A stretch of 64,000 nucleotides of DNA from Sphingopyxis sp. GTDB lineage: Bacteria; Pseudomonadota; Alphaproteobacteria; Sphingomonadales; Sphingomonadaceae. The stretch is from contig JASBSJ010000003.1 of the NCBI GenBank assembly GCA_030148985.1, forward strand, positions 1 through 64,000. The letters are read 5' to 3'. The notes under the pieces were generated by a model. That model was not told the DNA's origin and ran no database searches. It saw nothing but the letters and a program-made list of their open reading frames with translations. Position 1 is the stretch's first letter. Each line of letters starts with the position of its first letter. Below, piece after piece: positions 9,295-17,256 of the stretch. The position numbers and the translations under genes are program-made.

Positions 9295-10010
9295 CGGTGC
9301 ACCTCCTCCGGCCCCGAAAGGCGATAGTGGGCGGCCGTCGGGCGCGGATCGCCGACCAATATGCCGTGTCCGCCCGCTGCGACGGCGGCGGTGAAGCCGT
9401 CCTCGTCGGTCACGTCATCGCCGACAAAGATCGGCGTTGTGCCGGCATAGGGCGGCAGGGCCATCAGCCGCTCGACCGCCGCCCCCTTGTTCGCGTGAGG
9501 CGGGCCGAGTTCGACGACCATCTTGCCATGCCGCACTGCAAGGCCATCCTTTGCCGCAATATCATCCATGACCGTCAAGACGGCTGACGCGGCACCGGGT
9601 TCCTGCCGATAGTGAATCGCCACGCCATGCGGCTTCGTTTCGACGAGCAAGCGCGGCCATTGATCGGCGAGTGCGGCGATGGCTGCGGCGGCGCTTTCGG
9701 ACAAGCTCTCGGTCGGTTCGGCGGCAGCATCGAATTCGGCGCCGTGCGAGCCAACGGTCGCGATCGTTGCCCTGCCGAGATGGCCGTGGATGTCGGCAAT
9801 GGCCCGACCGGTGACGAGCGCAAGGCGGCCGTCGAGCCGTCGGGAAAGCCCCTCGAGCCGGTGCGCAAGATCGTCGGCGACATGAATGCCATCCGGCGTC
9901 TCCGCAATCTCGACGAGCGTTCCGTCGAAATCGAGAAACAGCGCGAGCGCCTGCAACGCCGTCCACTCAACGAGCGGTGGCGGAGGAGGAAGGCTGGCCT
10001 CTTTGTGCAT
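9279..10010 (-). CDS. otsB: Trehalose-6-phosphate phosphatase OtsB
   Basis: A 243-residue HAD-superfamily phosphatase that removes phosphate from trehalose-6-phosphate. Motif I is FLDFDGTLVEIAETPD near residue 25, motif II is LVTGRAIADI, and motif IV is PIFVGDDVTDEDGF near residue 200, with the lysine region KMVVELGP between them. It is first in otsB-GH15-otsA and overlaps GH15 by 16 bp. The 74 bp separating it from the ornithine decarboxylase gene upstream hold a strong hairpin, so the operon's promoter probably lies there or the genes are partly read through. Confidence 0.95.
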   Translation of the reverse strand: MHKEASLPPPPPLVEWTALQALALFLDFDGTLVEIAETPDGIHVADDLAHRLEGLSRRLDGRLALVTGRAIADIHGHLGRATIATVGSHGAEFDAAAEPTESLSESAAAAIAALADQWPRLLVETKPHGVAIHYRQEPGAASAVLTVMDDIAAKDGLAVRHGKMVVELGPPHANKGAAVERLMALPPYAGTTPIFVGDDVTDEDGFTAAVAAGGHGILVGDPRPTAAHYRLSGPEEVHRWLNL

Positions 10011-10024
10011 TGCGGCAAAGGCTA

Positions 10025-10054
10025 GGGGCGGTGACCGCCTCGGTCAACCGCCCC
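10025..10054 (-). terminator. Hairpin downstream of ornithine decarboxylase
   Basis: GGGGCGGT pairs with ACCGCCCC and an inner GACCG pairs with CGGTC around a 3-base loop, giving about 13 base pairs with a single bulge. It lies 31 bp after the decarboxylase stop and 15 bp before the otsB ATG. There is no U-run after it on the minus strand, so it may be a pause or mRNA-stabilising element instead of an intrinsic terminator. Confidence 0.4.
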
Positions 10055-10084
10055 TTCGGATTTTCACGTTTTTCGGGCGCGTCG

Positions 10085-11278
10085 TCAGAACAGCTTGGTC
10101 ACCGTCGCGCTGCGGCGTTCCTGTTCGACTTCGCCGGTGTAGAGGCTGGTCATCGGTTCGTCGCTGACGACATGGGTTTCGTCGGCGCCGAAGCCGTTGA
10201 ACTTCGTTCGCATCGCGCAGCCATAGGCGCCCAGCATCCCGATCTCGATGAAGTCGCCCGCCTTGATGTCGGCGGGCAGAAAGAAGGGGCCCGCCATATG
10301 GTCGAGGTCGTCGCACGTGGGGCCATAGAAGCTGAACGGCACCAGTTCAGCGCCGCTTTCCGCATCGCGTTGCAGCGACACCGGGAAGCGCCAGCCGACA
10401 TGCGCGGCATCGAACAGCGCGCCGTAAGCGCCGTCGTTGATATACAGCTCCTCGCCGCGGCGCTTTTCGACGCGGACGATCAGCGAACTGTACTCGGCCG
10501 ACAGCGCGCGGCCCGGTTCGCACCAAAGCTCGGCCGAATAGCTGATCGGCAGGCTTTCGAAGCTGCGGTGGATCGTGTCGAAATAGGCATCGAGCGGCGG
10601 CGGCTCCATGCCCGGATAGGAGGACGGAAAGCCGCCCCCGACATCGATGATGTCGACGGTGACCGACGCCGCGACGATCGCCGCGCGGACGCGTTCCATC
10701 GCCTGCGCATAGGCGTGCGGCGTCATCGCCTGGCTGCCGACGTGGAAGCAGATGCCGAGCGCGTCCGCCGCCTGTCGCGTCGCCATCAGCAGCTCGGCAA
10801 CATCCTCGGGCTCGGCGCCGAACTTGGCGGCAAGGCTGAGCTTGCTGTGATCGGACGACACCCGCAGGCGCACGAGCAGGTTCAGATCCTGCGCGCCTTC
10901 GGTCGCGCGGACGATCTTTTCCAGCTCGTCGAGCGTGTCGAGCGAGAAAGTACGCACGCCATGCTTCCAATAGGCTTCGGAAATCGCTTCTTCGGCCTTC
11001 ACCGGATGCATGAAGCAGAGCGTGGCTTCGGGAAGCGTGCGCGCGACGAGGCGCACCTCGGCGATCGAGGCGACGTCATAATGCGTGACACCCGAATCCC
11101 ACAGCACGCGCAGCAGGTCGGCGGACGGATTCGCCTTGACCGCGTACATGGTGGTGCCGGGAAATCGCTCGATGAAGAAACGCGCTGCGCGCCGCGCGGC
11201 GTGCGGGCGGACAAGCGTAACAGGTTCGACCGGCGAAAGTGCCTGAATCAGCCCGTGGGCGCTATGATGCTGGTGCAA
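10085..11278 (-). CDS. Ornithine (or lysine/ornithine) decarboxylase, fold-III PLP enzyme
   Basis: A 397-residue alanine-racemase-fold decarboxylase giving putrescine from ornithine (cadaverine if lysine is accepted). The PLP lysine is in MYAVKANPS, HVGSQ near residue 190 and CEPGRAL near residue 265 are conserved ODC motifs, and CDDLDHMAGP contains the catalytic cysteine loop. The only start that keeps the full N-terminus is a TTG at 11278; the frame is closed by TAA at 11303-11305, and GGGGG lies nine bases upstream of the TTG. The rest of the spermidine route (carboxynorspermidine enzymes) is encoded within 7 kb. A 240-bp leader separates it from the divergent flavoprotein. Confidence 0.9.
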   Translation of the reverse strand: MHQHHSAHGLIQALSPVEPVTLVRPHAARRAARFFIERFPGTTMYAVKANPSADLLRVLWDSGVTHYDVASIAEVRLVARTLPEATLCFMHPVKAEEAISEAYWKHGVRTFSLDTLDELEKIVRATEGAQDLNLLVRLRVSSDHSKLSLAAKFGAEPEDVAELLMATRQAADALGICFHVGSQAMTPHAYAQAMERVRAAIVAASVTVDIIDVGGGFPSSYPGMEPPPLDAYFDTIHRSFESLPISYSAELWCEPGRALSAEYSSLIVRVEKRRGEELYINDGAYGALFDAAHVGWRFPVSLQRDAESGAELVPFSFYGPTCDDLDHMAGPFFLPADIKAGDFIEIGMLGAYGCAMRTKFNGFGADETHVVSDEPMTSLYTGEVEQERRSATVTKLF

Positions 11279-11519
11279 TGCAAGGGACCCCCAAAGGTAA
11301 AGTTAAACATCCAAGGCTGCCTTGCGGTTATTGGAAGTCCCCCTGGGGCAGCGGGGAGCGCATATATGGCGGGGGGCCCCCCCTGTAAAGACCCTAGGGC
11401 GCAATTTTGTAACGCGGCGGTAACAGTCGGGGTGAAGCGGGGCAGCGGTGCGCCGACGCGAGACAGAAGGCCGCCGCGGCGCTAGAACATGCGTCAAAGA
11501 TCCCGAAAGGACGTGCTCC
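11279..11519. promoter_or_regulatory. Divergent intergenic region with GC-rich palindromes (possible ODC leader)
   Basis: 241 bp between the TTG start of the decarboxylase (minus) and the ATG of the flavoprotein (plus). It contains a GGGGGGCCCCCC palindrome at about 11371-11382, CCCCCTGGGG near 11339-11347 and CCAAGGCTGCCTTG at about 11311-11324, all in what would be the 5' leader of the decarboxylase mRNA. AAAGGA upstream of 11520 is the flavoprotein ribosome site. No promoter can be assigned with certainty. Confidence 0.4.
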
Positions 11520-13178
11520 ATGGTCGCCCGCGCCGATGTCAATCACAGCTTTTCCGACGCCGAGCTCGACGAGCTTTGCGCTTTCGGCACCGTCGAATCG
11601 CACAAGGCGGGCGATCTGCTGGTTGCCGAGGGGACAATGGCGCCTGACTGCATCGTCGCCCTGTCGGGGCACACCGACATATTTGCATCGACCGACGATG
11701 GGCCAAAGCGTGTCGGATGGATGGAGCGTGGGCAGTTCGCGGGCGATTTGTCGGTGCTGACCGGCCAGCGCCACCTGTCACGCGTCGAAATGGGAGCCGA
11801 TGGCGAGATTTTGCGCATCGCGTACGCCGATTTTCAGCGGCTGATCGCGGGCAATTCGCATTATTCGGACATTTTTGTGCGCATATTGTCGGCGCGGCGC
11901 GAATTCGGCAACCAACGGGGCTTTGCAGCCACGATCGTGATCGGCGCCGCGCTCGACCGCAGCGTCTATGCGCTGCGCGACCTGCTCGCCAAACATGGCG
12001 TTGCGCATCGCTGGTTCGATCCCGCCGACGGGCCCGTCCCTGCGCATCTGCTCGCCGAGCGCGGCATCAGTGAGGACCAGCTTCCGGTCGTGATTCTTGG
12101 CGCCGCCGATGTGCTCATACAGCCGACCCCCGAACAGCTGGCTGCGACGCTGGGGCTCGACCTGCTCCCCGACGGAGCGACCGCCGACGTGCTGGTGGTG
12201 GGCAGCGGGCCGGGCGGGCTGGCCGCCGCGGTCTATGCCGCGTCCGAAGGATTGACCGTCATCGCGCTCGACGCCCATGCGCCGGGCGGGCAGGCGGGCA
12301 CCTCGTCGAAGATCGAGAATTACCTTGGCTTTCCAACGGGTATTTCGGGCCACGAACTCGCCCGCCGCGCGACGGTGCAGGCGCAGAAATTCGGCGCACG
12401 GATCGCCGCCCCGGTGCGTGCAGCGTCGATCGCGCGCGACGAGGACGCCTATTGCCTCCACCTCGCCGATGGCCGCAAGCTGCGCTCGCGCGCGGTTGTC
12501 GTCGCGTCGGGCGCGCAATATCAGCGGCTGCCGATCGAGGGGATCGAGGCCTATGAGGGGCGCGGCATCTATTATGGCGCGACACCGATGGAGGCGCAGC
12601 TATGCGGCAATGGCGAGGTGACGATCGTCGGTTCGGGCAATTCGGCGGGGCAGGGCGCGATCTATCTCGCGAGCACCGCGAAGAAGGTCCATGTCATTTT
12701 TCGCCGCAAGAGCCTGCGCGAAACCATGTCCGAATATCTGGTCAAGCGGCTGGAAGAGCATCCGAATATCGAGATCATACCATCGACCGACGTTATCGCG
12801 CTGCACGGCGAGGACCGGCTGGCCGGGCTGACCTATCGTTGCCGCGAGACGGGCGCGGAGGGGCATTGCGATTGCGGTTTCCTGTTCCTGTTCCTCGGCG
12901 CGAGCCCGAACACCGGCTGGCTGCCCAAGGAAATGGTATGCGACGATCGGGGCTTCGTGAAAACCGGCGCCGACATTGCGCCGATGGAACTAGTCAAGGC
13001 CGGCTGGTCGCTCGACCGGATGCCGAGCCGCTATGAAACGAGCTGGCCGCGCATCTATGCGATCGGCGATGTGCGCAAGGGGTCGGTCAAGCGCGTCGCC
13101 TCGTCGGTGGGCGAGGGGTCGGTGGTGGTGAGCGACATTCACGCGGCACTGGCGGAGATCACTCCAGCCGCTGTTTAG
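11520..13178 (+). CDS. cNMP-binding-domain thioredoxin-reductase-like FAD/NAD(P) oxidoreductase
   Basis: A 552-residue three-part protein. Residues ~10-125 form a cyclic-nucleotide-binding/CRP-like jelly roll (GQFAGDLSVLTGQRHLSR). Residues ~140-220 resemble a thioredoxin- or glutaredoxin-fold segment. Residues ~225-552 form a thioredoxin-reductase-like module with the FAD site VLVVGSGPGGLAAA and the NAD(P) site VTIVGSGNSAGQGA. The redox CxxC of true thioredoxin reductases is absent: the position reads YYGATPMEAQL. Such fusions are widespread but their electron acceptor is unclear. The track start (11448) is rejected for the ATG at 11520 with an AAAGGA site. It is divergent from the decarboxylase and convergent with nspC. 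Confidence 0.9.
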   Translation: MVARADVNHSFSDAELDELCAFGTVESHKAGDLLVAEGTMAPDCIVALSGHTDIFASTDDGPKRVGWMERGQFAGDLSVLTGQRHLSRVEMGADGEILRIAYADFQRLIAGNSHYSDIFVRILSARREFGNQRGFAATIVIGAALDRSVYALRDLLAKHGVAHRWFDPADGPVPAHLLAERGISEDQLPVVILGAADVLIQPTPEQLAATLGLDLLPDGATADVLVVGSGPGGLAAAVYAASEGLTVIALDAHAPGGQAGTSSKIENYLGFPTGISGHELARRATVQAQKFGARIAAPVRAASIARDEDAYCLHLADGRKLRSRAVVVASGAQYQRLPIEGIEAYEGRGIYYGATPMEAQLCGNGEVTIVGSGNSAGQGAIYLASTAKKVHVIFRRKSLRETMSEYLVKRLEEHPNIEIIPSTDVIALHGEDRLAGLTYRCRETGAEGHCDCGFLFLFLGASPNTGWLPKEMVCDDRGFVKTGADIAPMELVKAGWSLDRMPSRYETSWPRIYAIGDVRKGSVKRVASSVGEGSVVVSDIHAALAEITPAAV

Positions 13179-13180
13179 TC

Positions 13181-13206
13181 GTCATCCCGGCGAAGGCCGG
13201 GATGAC
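13181..13206. repeat. Palindromic repeat, family B, between convergent genes
   Basis: GTCATCCCGG-CGAAGG-CCGGGATGAC forms a near-perfect hairpin 2 bp after one stop codon and 10 bp before the other of two convergent genes, so it could end transcription from both sides. Related longer units are at 15887-15962 and 33084-33156. Confidence 0.75.
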
Positions 13207-13215
13207 GGAAACAAA

Positions 13216-14388
13216 TCAACTCAGCCGCGTCTTGAAATCCTCATAGCCAAACTCGCGCACCAGTTTCAGCGCGTCGCTCTCGCTGTCCCACAGCCAGATC
13301 GACGGCAGCGGCACCCCGTTGAAGGTGTTGGTCTTGACCATCGAATAATGCGCCTGGTCGAGAAAGGCGAAGCGCTGGCCGATGCGCGCGCCGCCGGGCA
13401 GACGATAGTCGCCGATGACGTCGCCCGCGAGGCATGACGGGCCACCGAGCCGGGTCACCGCGCCCTCGCTGCCTTCGCCAAGCATCGCCGGACGATAAGG
13501 AGCCTCGATCACGTCGGGCATGTGGCAGGTCGCCGAAATGTCGGTGATGCCGATGCTCATGCCGTTGTTGAACAGGTCGAGCACTTCGCCGACGAGGATG
13601 CCCGCGTCGAGCGCGATCGCTTCGCCGGGTTCGATCATCACGTCGCAATCGGTGGCGGCGCGCACCTGTTTCAGAAAGGCGATGAGGTCATCGACCTGAT
13701 AATCGGCGCGCGTGACATGGTGGCCGCCGCCGAAATTGATCCATTTGAGTTGGCCAAAAAAGGGCCGCAGCATCGGGTGGACGGCGTCCCACGTCCGCGC
13801 GAGCGGCGGGAAATCCTGTTCGCACAGGCTGTGCATATGCACGCCATCGACGCCCTCCATATGTTCGGGGAGCAATTGGGTAATCGGAAAACCGAGGCGG
13901 CTGCACGGCGCCGCGGGGTCGTATTTGGCGACCTCGCCCTCGCTGTGCATCGGGTTGATGCGCAGGCCGACATCGAAGCTTTCGCCCTTGGCGCGCAATT
14001 CGTCGAGCAGCGGGCGGAAACGCGCGATCTGGCCGGGTGAGTTAAAGATCAGGTGGTCGGACAGCGCCGCGATTTCGGGCAGGTCGGCTTCCTTGTAACC
14101 CGCGCAATAGGTCGCGACTTCGCCGCCATATTCGGCGCGGCCGAGTTTGGCCTCATAAAGCCCCGACGCGCAGACGCCGTCGAGATATTCGGCGACCGTC
14201 GGGCCGAGCGACCACATCGAAAAGGCCTTGAGCGCCGCAAGCACGCGCGCGCCCGACGCGTCGCCGATATGGCGCAGCAGCGCCAGATTGGCGCGAACCT
14301 TCGCCGCATCGACGACGAAGGCGGGCGAGGGGACGCGGGTCAGGTCGAAGCGGGCAAAGGCTCCGGGGTCGCCGGCACGGGTTTCCAT
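13216..14388 (-). CDS. nspC: Carboxynorspermidine/carboxyspermidine decarboxylase NspC
   Basis: A 390-residue PLP enzyme of the alanine-racemase fold that decarboxylates carboxynorspermidine or carboxyspermidine, the last step of the aspartate-semialdehyde-dependent spermidine route. The PLP lysine is in ALKAFSMW near residue 55; WINFGGGHHVTRADY, EPGEAIAL and the TDISATCHMPDVIEAPYRP stretch are typical of NspC. The start is the ATG at 14388. The partner dehydrogenase lies 1.6 kb upstream on the same strand, with a DUF486 protein and a hydrolase in between; the gap to the DUF486 gene is 18 bp, so these could form one transcript. Confidence 0.95.
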   Translation of the reverse strand: METRAGDPGAFARFDLTRVPSPAFVVDAAKVRANLALLRHIGDASGARVLAALKAFSMWSLGPTVAEYLDGVCASGLYEAKLGRAEYGGEVATYCAGYKEADLPEIAALSDHLIFNSPGQIARFRPLLDELRAKGESFDVGLRINPMHSEGEVAKYDPAAPCSRLGFPITQLLPEHMEGVDGVHMHSLCEQDFPPLARTWDAVHPMLRPFFGQLKWINFGGGHHVTRADYQVDDLIAFLKQVRAATDCDVMIEPGEAIALDAGILVGEVLDLFNNGMSIGITDISATCHMPDVIEAPYRPAMLGEGSEGAVTRLGGPSCLAGDVIGDYRLPGGARIGQRFAFLDQAHYSMVKTNTFNGVPLPSIWLWDSESDALKLVREFGYEDFKTRLS

Positions 14389-14406
14389 GTCGCTATTGGC
14401 TTTCTG

Positions 14407-14757
14407 TCAGACCGCAATCGGGCCCTTGAAGATGAAAAACGCCCCCGCCGCGATCAATCCGAAACCGACGAGATGGTTCACGGTCAGCCGCTCACCGAGC
14501 CAGAAGACCGCGAACCCCGCGAATATGACCAGCGTGATGACTTCCTGCAAGGTCTTGAGTTCGGCGGCGCTGTAAACGCCATAGCCGATGCGGTTCGCCG
14601 GAACCGCAAGGCAATATTCGAAAAAGGCGATGCCCCACGCGATCAGCACCGCGAGCCACATCGGCCGCGACATATCGCCGAGATGCCCATACCAGGCGAA
14701 CGTCATGAAGATGTTCGAGAGGATGAGCAGCCCGATCGGCGCAAGATAGGCGGTCAT
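14407..14757 (-). CDS. DUF486 (DMT-like) small membrane protein
   Basis: A 116-residue protein with four hydrophobic helices. The sequences ILSNIFMTFAWYGHL near the start and LKTLQEVITLVIFAGFAVFWLGE in the second half are characteristic of the DUF486/PF04342 family, distantly related to drug/metabolite transporters of the small multidrug resistance type. Function is unknown. Its ATG overlaps the stop of the hydrolase (ATGA), and nspC follows 18 bp downstream, so export of a polyamine-related compound is a possible but unproven role. Confidence 0.85.
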   Translation of the reverse strand: MTAYLAPIGLLILSNIFMTFAWYGHLGDMSRPMWLAVLIAWGIAFFEYCLAVPANRIGYGVYSAAELKTLQEVITLVIFAGFAVFWLGERLTVNHLVGFGLIAAGAFFIFKGPIAV

Positions 14758-15851
14758 TTCGTCGCTTTCGTCCCCGTCAAAGGCAGAACGTCACGGAGCA
14801 GCGCGGCGAAGAAATGTCCCGGCTCCTCGACCATCGGCATATGCGCCGAATGTTCGAACCAGACGAGTTTTTTCGTCGGCGCGCTGAGCTTGGCCAGCCA
14901 ATTGGCGGCAGGGACCGAGGGCACCGTATAATCGTGACGCCCGAGCAGGAAGACAACCGGCACCTGCATTGTCGTGACGTCCGAATAGCTGACATCGGCA
15001 AGGCGGGGCCAAAGCGTCGTCACGGAAAAGGCACTGCCTTTCCCCCACGCCTGCCGATCGGCCTCGCTATATTCCGGCGAAAGGCGTGCGGTCTGGAAAT
15101 AATATTTGAGATCGGGCTTGTTATACATCAGCGACCCATAGGGCATCGCATATTTGCGCCACCCGTCGGCCTGTTCGATCGTGAACGGACCCGAATCCGG
15201 GTAGGGCGCGAGCGCGTCGATGGCTCGGACGGCTTCGTCGTTGCCGGCGGCCAGCGCCTTCGCACGCGTCCACGCCATGCCGACCCTTTCGCCGTCGCGG
15301 AAATCGATCTGCTGCCCCACGCCGACATAGGCATGGAGCAGGTCGGGGCGCTTCACCGCGACCGACAGGCCGACGATCGAGCCCCAGCTATGCCCCATCA
15401 GCACGACCTTGCGCTTGCCGTACCGTTTCTTGAGCAGCTCGATCAGTTCGATCGCATCGTCGCGGTAGCGATCGGGCGTCATCGTCGGCGCGAGCGCTTC
15501 GGGATCGTTCAGCGGGTAGGATCGCCCCGCGCCGCGCTGGTCGTACTGGACGACGGTGAAGACATCCTCCCACGGCCGCTGGAACGCCCAGGCAAAGGGC
15601 ATTTCGACCGCGCCGGGGCCGCCGTGGACAAAGATCAGGATCGGATTGTCGCGATCCGACCCGCGGACGTTCGCCACCTGCCGCGCGCCGCCGAGCGTGA
15701 CCTCGAACGTCTCCTGCACGCCGTTCGGCGTGACGATCTTGCCGATGTCGGCGACGATCGCGCGGGCGGGGGCATAGGCGTCGTCGCCCTGGGCGGCGGC
15801 GGGGGCGGAAAGGGCGGCAAGCATCGCCGCGACCAGCATGGAAAATCGCAT
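14754..15851 (-). CDS. Exported alpha/beta hydrolase, proline-iminopeptidase-like
   Basis: A 365-residue alpha/beta-hydrolase. The N-terminus MRFSMLVAAMLAALSAPAAA is a signal peptide, so the enzyme is probably periplasmic. HGGPG near residue 75 forms the oxyanion loop, GHSWGS near residue 155 holds the nucleophilic serine, and the acid and histidine are likely in LLGRHDYTVP and EHSAHMP. YDQRGAGRSYPL matches proline iminopeptidases and related amidases. The track starts at a GTG (15866); the ATG at 15851 has AAGGGA seven bases upstream and gives the better signal peptide. Substrate is unknown. Confidence 0.88.
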   Translation of the reverse strand: MRFSMLVAAMLAALSAPAAAQGDDAYAPARAIVADIGKIVTPNGVQETFEVTLGGARQVANVRGSDRDNPILIFVHGGPGAVEMPFAWAFQRPWEDVFTVVQYDQRGAGRSYPLNDPEALAPTMTPDRYRDDAIELIELLKKRYGKRKVVLMGHSWGSIVGLSVAVKRPDLLHAYVGVGQQIDFRDGERVGMAWTRAKALAAGNDEAVRAIDALAPYPDSGPFTIEQADGWRKYAMPYGSLMYNKPDLKYYFQTARLSPEYSEADRQAWGKGSAFSVTTLWPRLADVSYSDVTTMQVPVVFLLGRHDYTVPSVPAANWLAKLSAPTKKLVWFEHSAHMPMVEEPGHFFAALLRDVLPLTGTKATK

Positions 15852-15886
15852 TCTACGTCCCTTCACCGCACCGGCCTCCCAATGTC

Positions 15887-15962
15887 GTCATCCCGGCCAA
15901 GGCCGGGATCTCGCCGGTGCTGCAAATCGATAGGGTGAGATCCTGGCCTCTGCCGGGATGAC
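15887..15962. repeat. Extragenic palindromic repeat, family B (long form)
   Basis: Two arms, starting GTCATCCCGG and ending CCGGGATGAC, are imperfect inverted copies about 25 bp long around a ~24-bp centre; the left arm alone also folds. It fills most of the gap between the carboxynorspermidine dehydrogenase stop and the hydrolase start and could attenuate transcription between them. Confidence 0.75.
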
Positions 15963-15982
15963 GAACGGGTGACCGAAAGCGA

Positions 15983-17191
15983 TCAGAAGTCCAGCGGCGC
16001 GTCGAGTTCCTTCACCTGCCACGGCAGGCCATGCTTCATCAGCATGTCCATGAAGGGATCGGGGTCCATCTGTTCCATGTTGAACACGCCGTCGCCGCTC
16101 CACGTGCCCGTGACCATCATCGCCGCGCCGATCATCGCGGGCACGCCGGTGGTGTAGCTCACGGCCTGATTGCCCGTTTCGGCATAGGCGTCCTCATGGT
16201 CGCAGATATTGTAGAGATAGAGCGTCTTTTCCTTGCCGTCCTTGCCAAGTCCGGTCGCGATGACGCCGATGTTGGTCTTGCCTTTCGTCGTCTCGCCCAG
16301 GCTCGACGGTTCGGGGAGCACGGCTTTCAGGAACTGGAGCGGGATGATTTCCTTGCCCTCGTACATCACCGGATCGATGCGCGTCATGCCGACATTCTGG
16401 AGCACCGTGAGGTGCTGGATATAGGCCTCGCCAAAAGTCATCCAGAAGCGGATGCGCTTGATTTCGGGCAGGTGCGTCTTCAGGCTTTCGATCTCCTCAT
16501 GATACATGAGGTACATATTCTTGGGACCAACTTCCTCGAAATCGAACTGCTGCTTCACCGACATCGGCGGGGTTTCGACCCAGTCGCCATTTTCCCAGTG
16601 ACGCGCGACCGCGGTGACTTCGCGGATGTTGATCTCCGGATTGAAGTTGGTCGCGAAATGCTGGCCGTGATCGCCGCCATTGCAGTCGAGGATGTCGAGC
16701 GTATCGATGCGGTCGAAATGATGTTTGCGAAGCCAGGTGGTGAACACGCTCGTCACCCCGGGGTCGAAGCCCGAACCGAGCAGCGCCATCAGCCCGGCGT
16801 CCTTGAAGCGGTCGTGATACGCCCATTGCCAGTGATATTCGAACTTCGCCTCGTCCCGCGGCTCATAATTGGCGGTGTCCATATAATGCGCGCCGGTCGA
16901 CAGGCACGCCTCCATGATCGTCAGATCCTGATAGGGGAGCGCGAGATTGACGACATGCGTCGCGCCGATCGAGCGGATCAGCGCTGCGGTCGCGTCGATA
17001 TGGTCGGCATCGACTTCGGCGGTCTTGATCGTCACGCCGGTGCGTTCCTTCACCGATTCGGCGATCGCATCGCATTTGAACTTGCGGCGGCTGGCCAGCG
17101 TGATGTCGGGAAAGATGTCGGGGTTCATCGCCATCTTGTGCACTGCGACCGAACCGACGCCGCCTGCGCCGATCACCAGAATCTTGCTCAT
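15983..17191 (-). CDS. Carboxynorspermidine dehydrogenase (saccharopine dehydrogenase family)
   Basis: A 402-residue NADPH enzyme that condenses putrescine or diaminopropane with aspartate semialdehyde to carboxyspermidine or carboxynorspermidine. It starts with the Rossmann motif ILVIGAGGVGSVAVHK. The segments ASRRKFKCDAIAESV, YMDTANYEPRDEAKFEY and LGSGFDPGVTSVF fit the saccharopine-dehydrogenase-like CANSDH family, distinct from lysine-forming enzymes. The ATG at 17191 has AGGAGA nearby; the longer track start is rejected. With nspC and ornithine decarboxylase on the same strand, a complete spermidine pathway independent of S-adenosylmethionine decarboxylase is encoded here. Confidence 0.92.
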   Translation of the reverse strand: MSKILVIGAGGVGSVAVHKMAMNPDIFPDITLASRRKFKCDAIAESVKERTGVTIKTAEVDADHIDATAALIRSIGATHVVNLALPYQDLTIMEACLSTGAHYMDTANYEPRDEAKFEYHWQWAYHDRFKDAGLMALLGSGFDPGVTSVFTTWLRKHHFDRIDTLDILDCNGGDHGQHFATNFNPEINIREVTAVARHWENGDWVETPPMSVKQQFDFEEVGPKNMYLMYHEEIESLKTHLPEIKRIRFWMTFGEAYIQHLTVLQNVGMTRIDPVMYEGKEIIPLQFLKAVLPEPSSLGETTKGKTNIGVIATGLGKDGKEKTLYLYNICDHEDAYAETGNQAVSYTTGVPAMIGAAMMVTGTWSGDGVFNMEQMDPDPFMDMLMKHGLPWQVKELDAPLDF

Positions 17192-17256
17192 CGAAAATCT
17201 CCTGTCGCGGCGCGTTGCCGCCTTGTCTTGTATGCCCGGCCCTATAGGACGAAGCC

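Noticed and set aside
11371-11382. GGGGGGCCCCCC palindrome as an intrinsic terminator
   Set aside because: Lies between divergent starts, not after a gene, and is not followed by a U-run on either strand.
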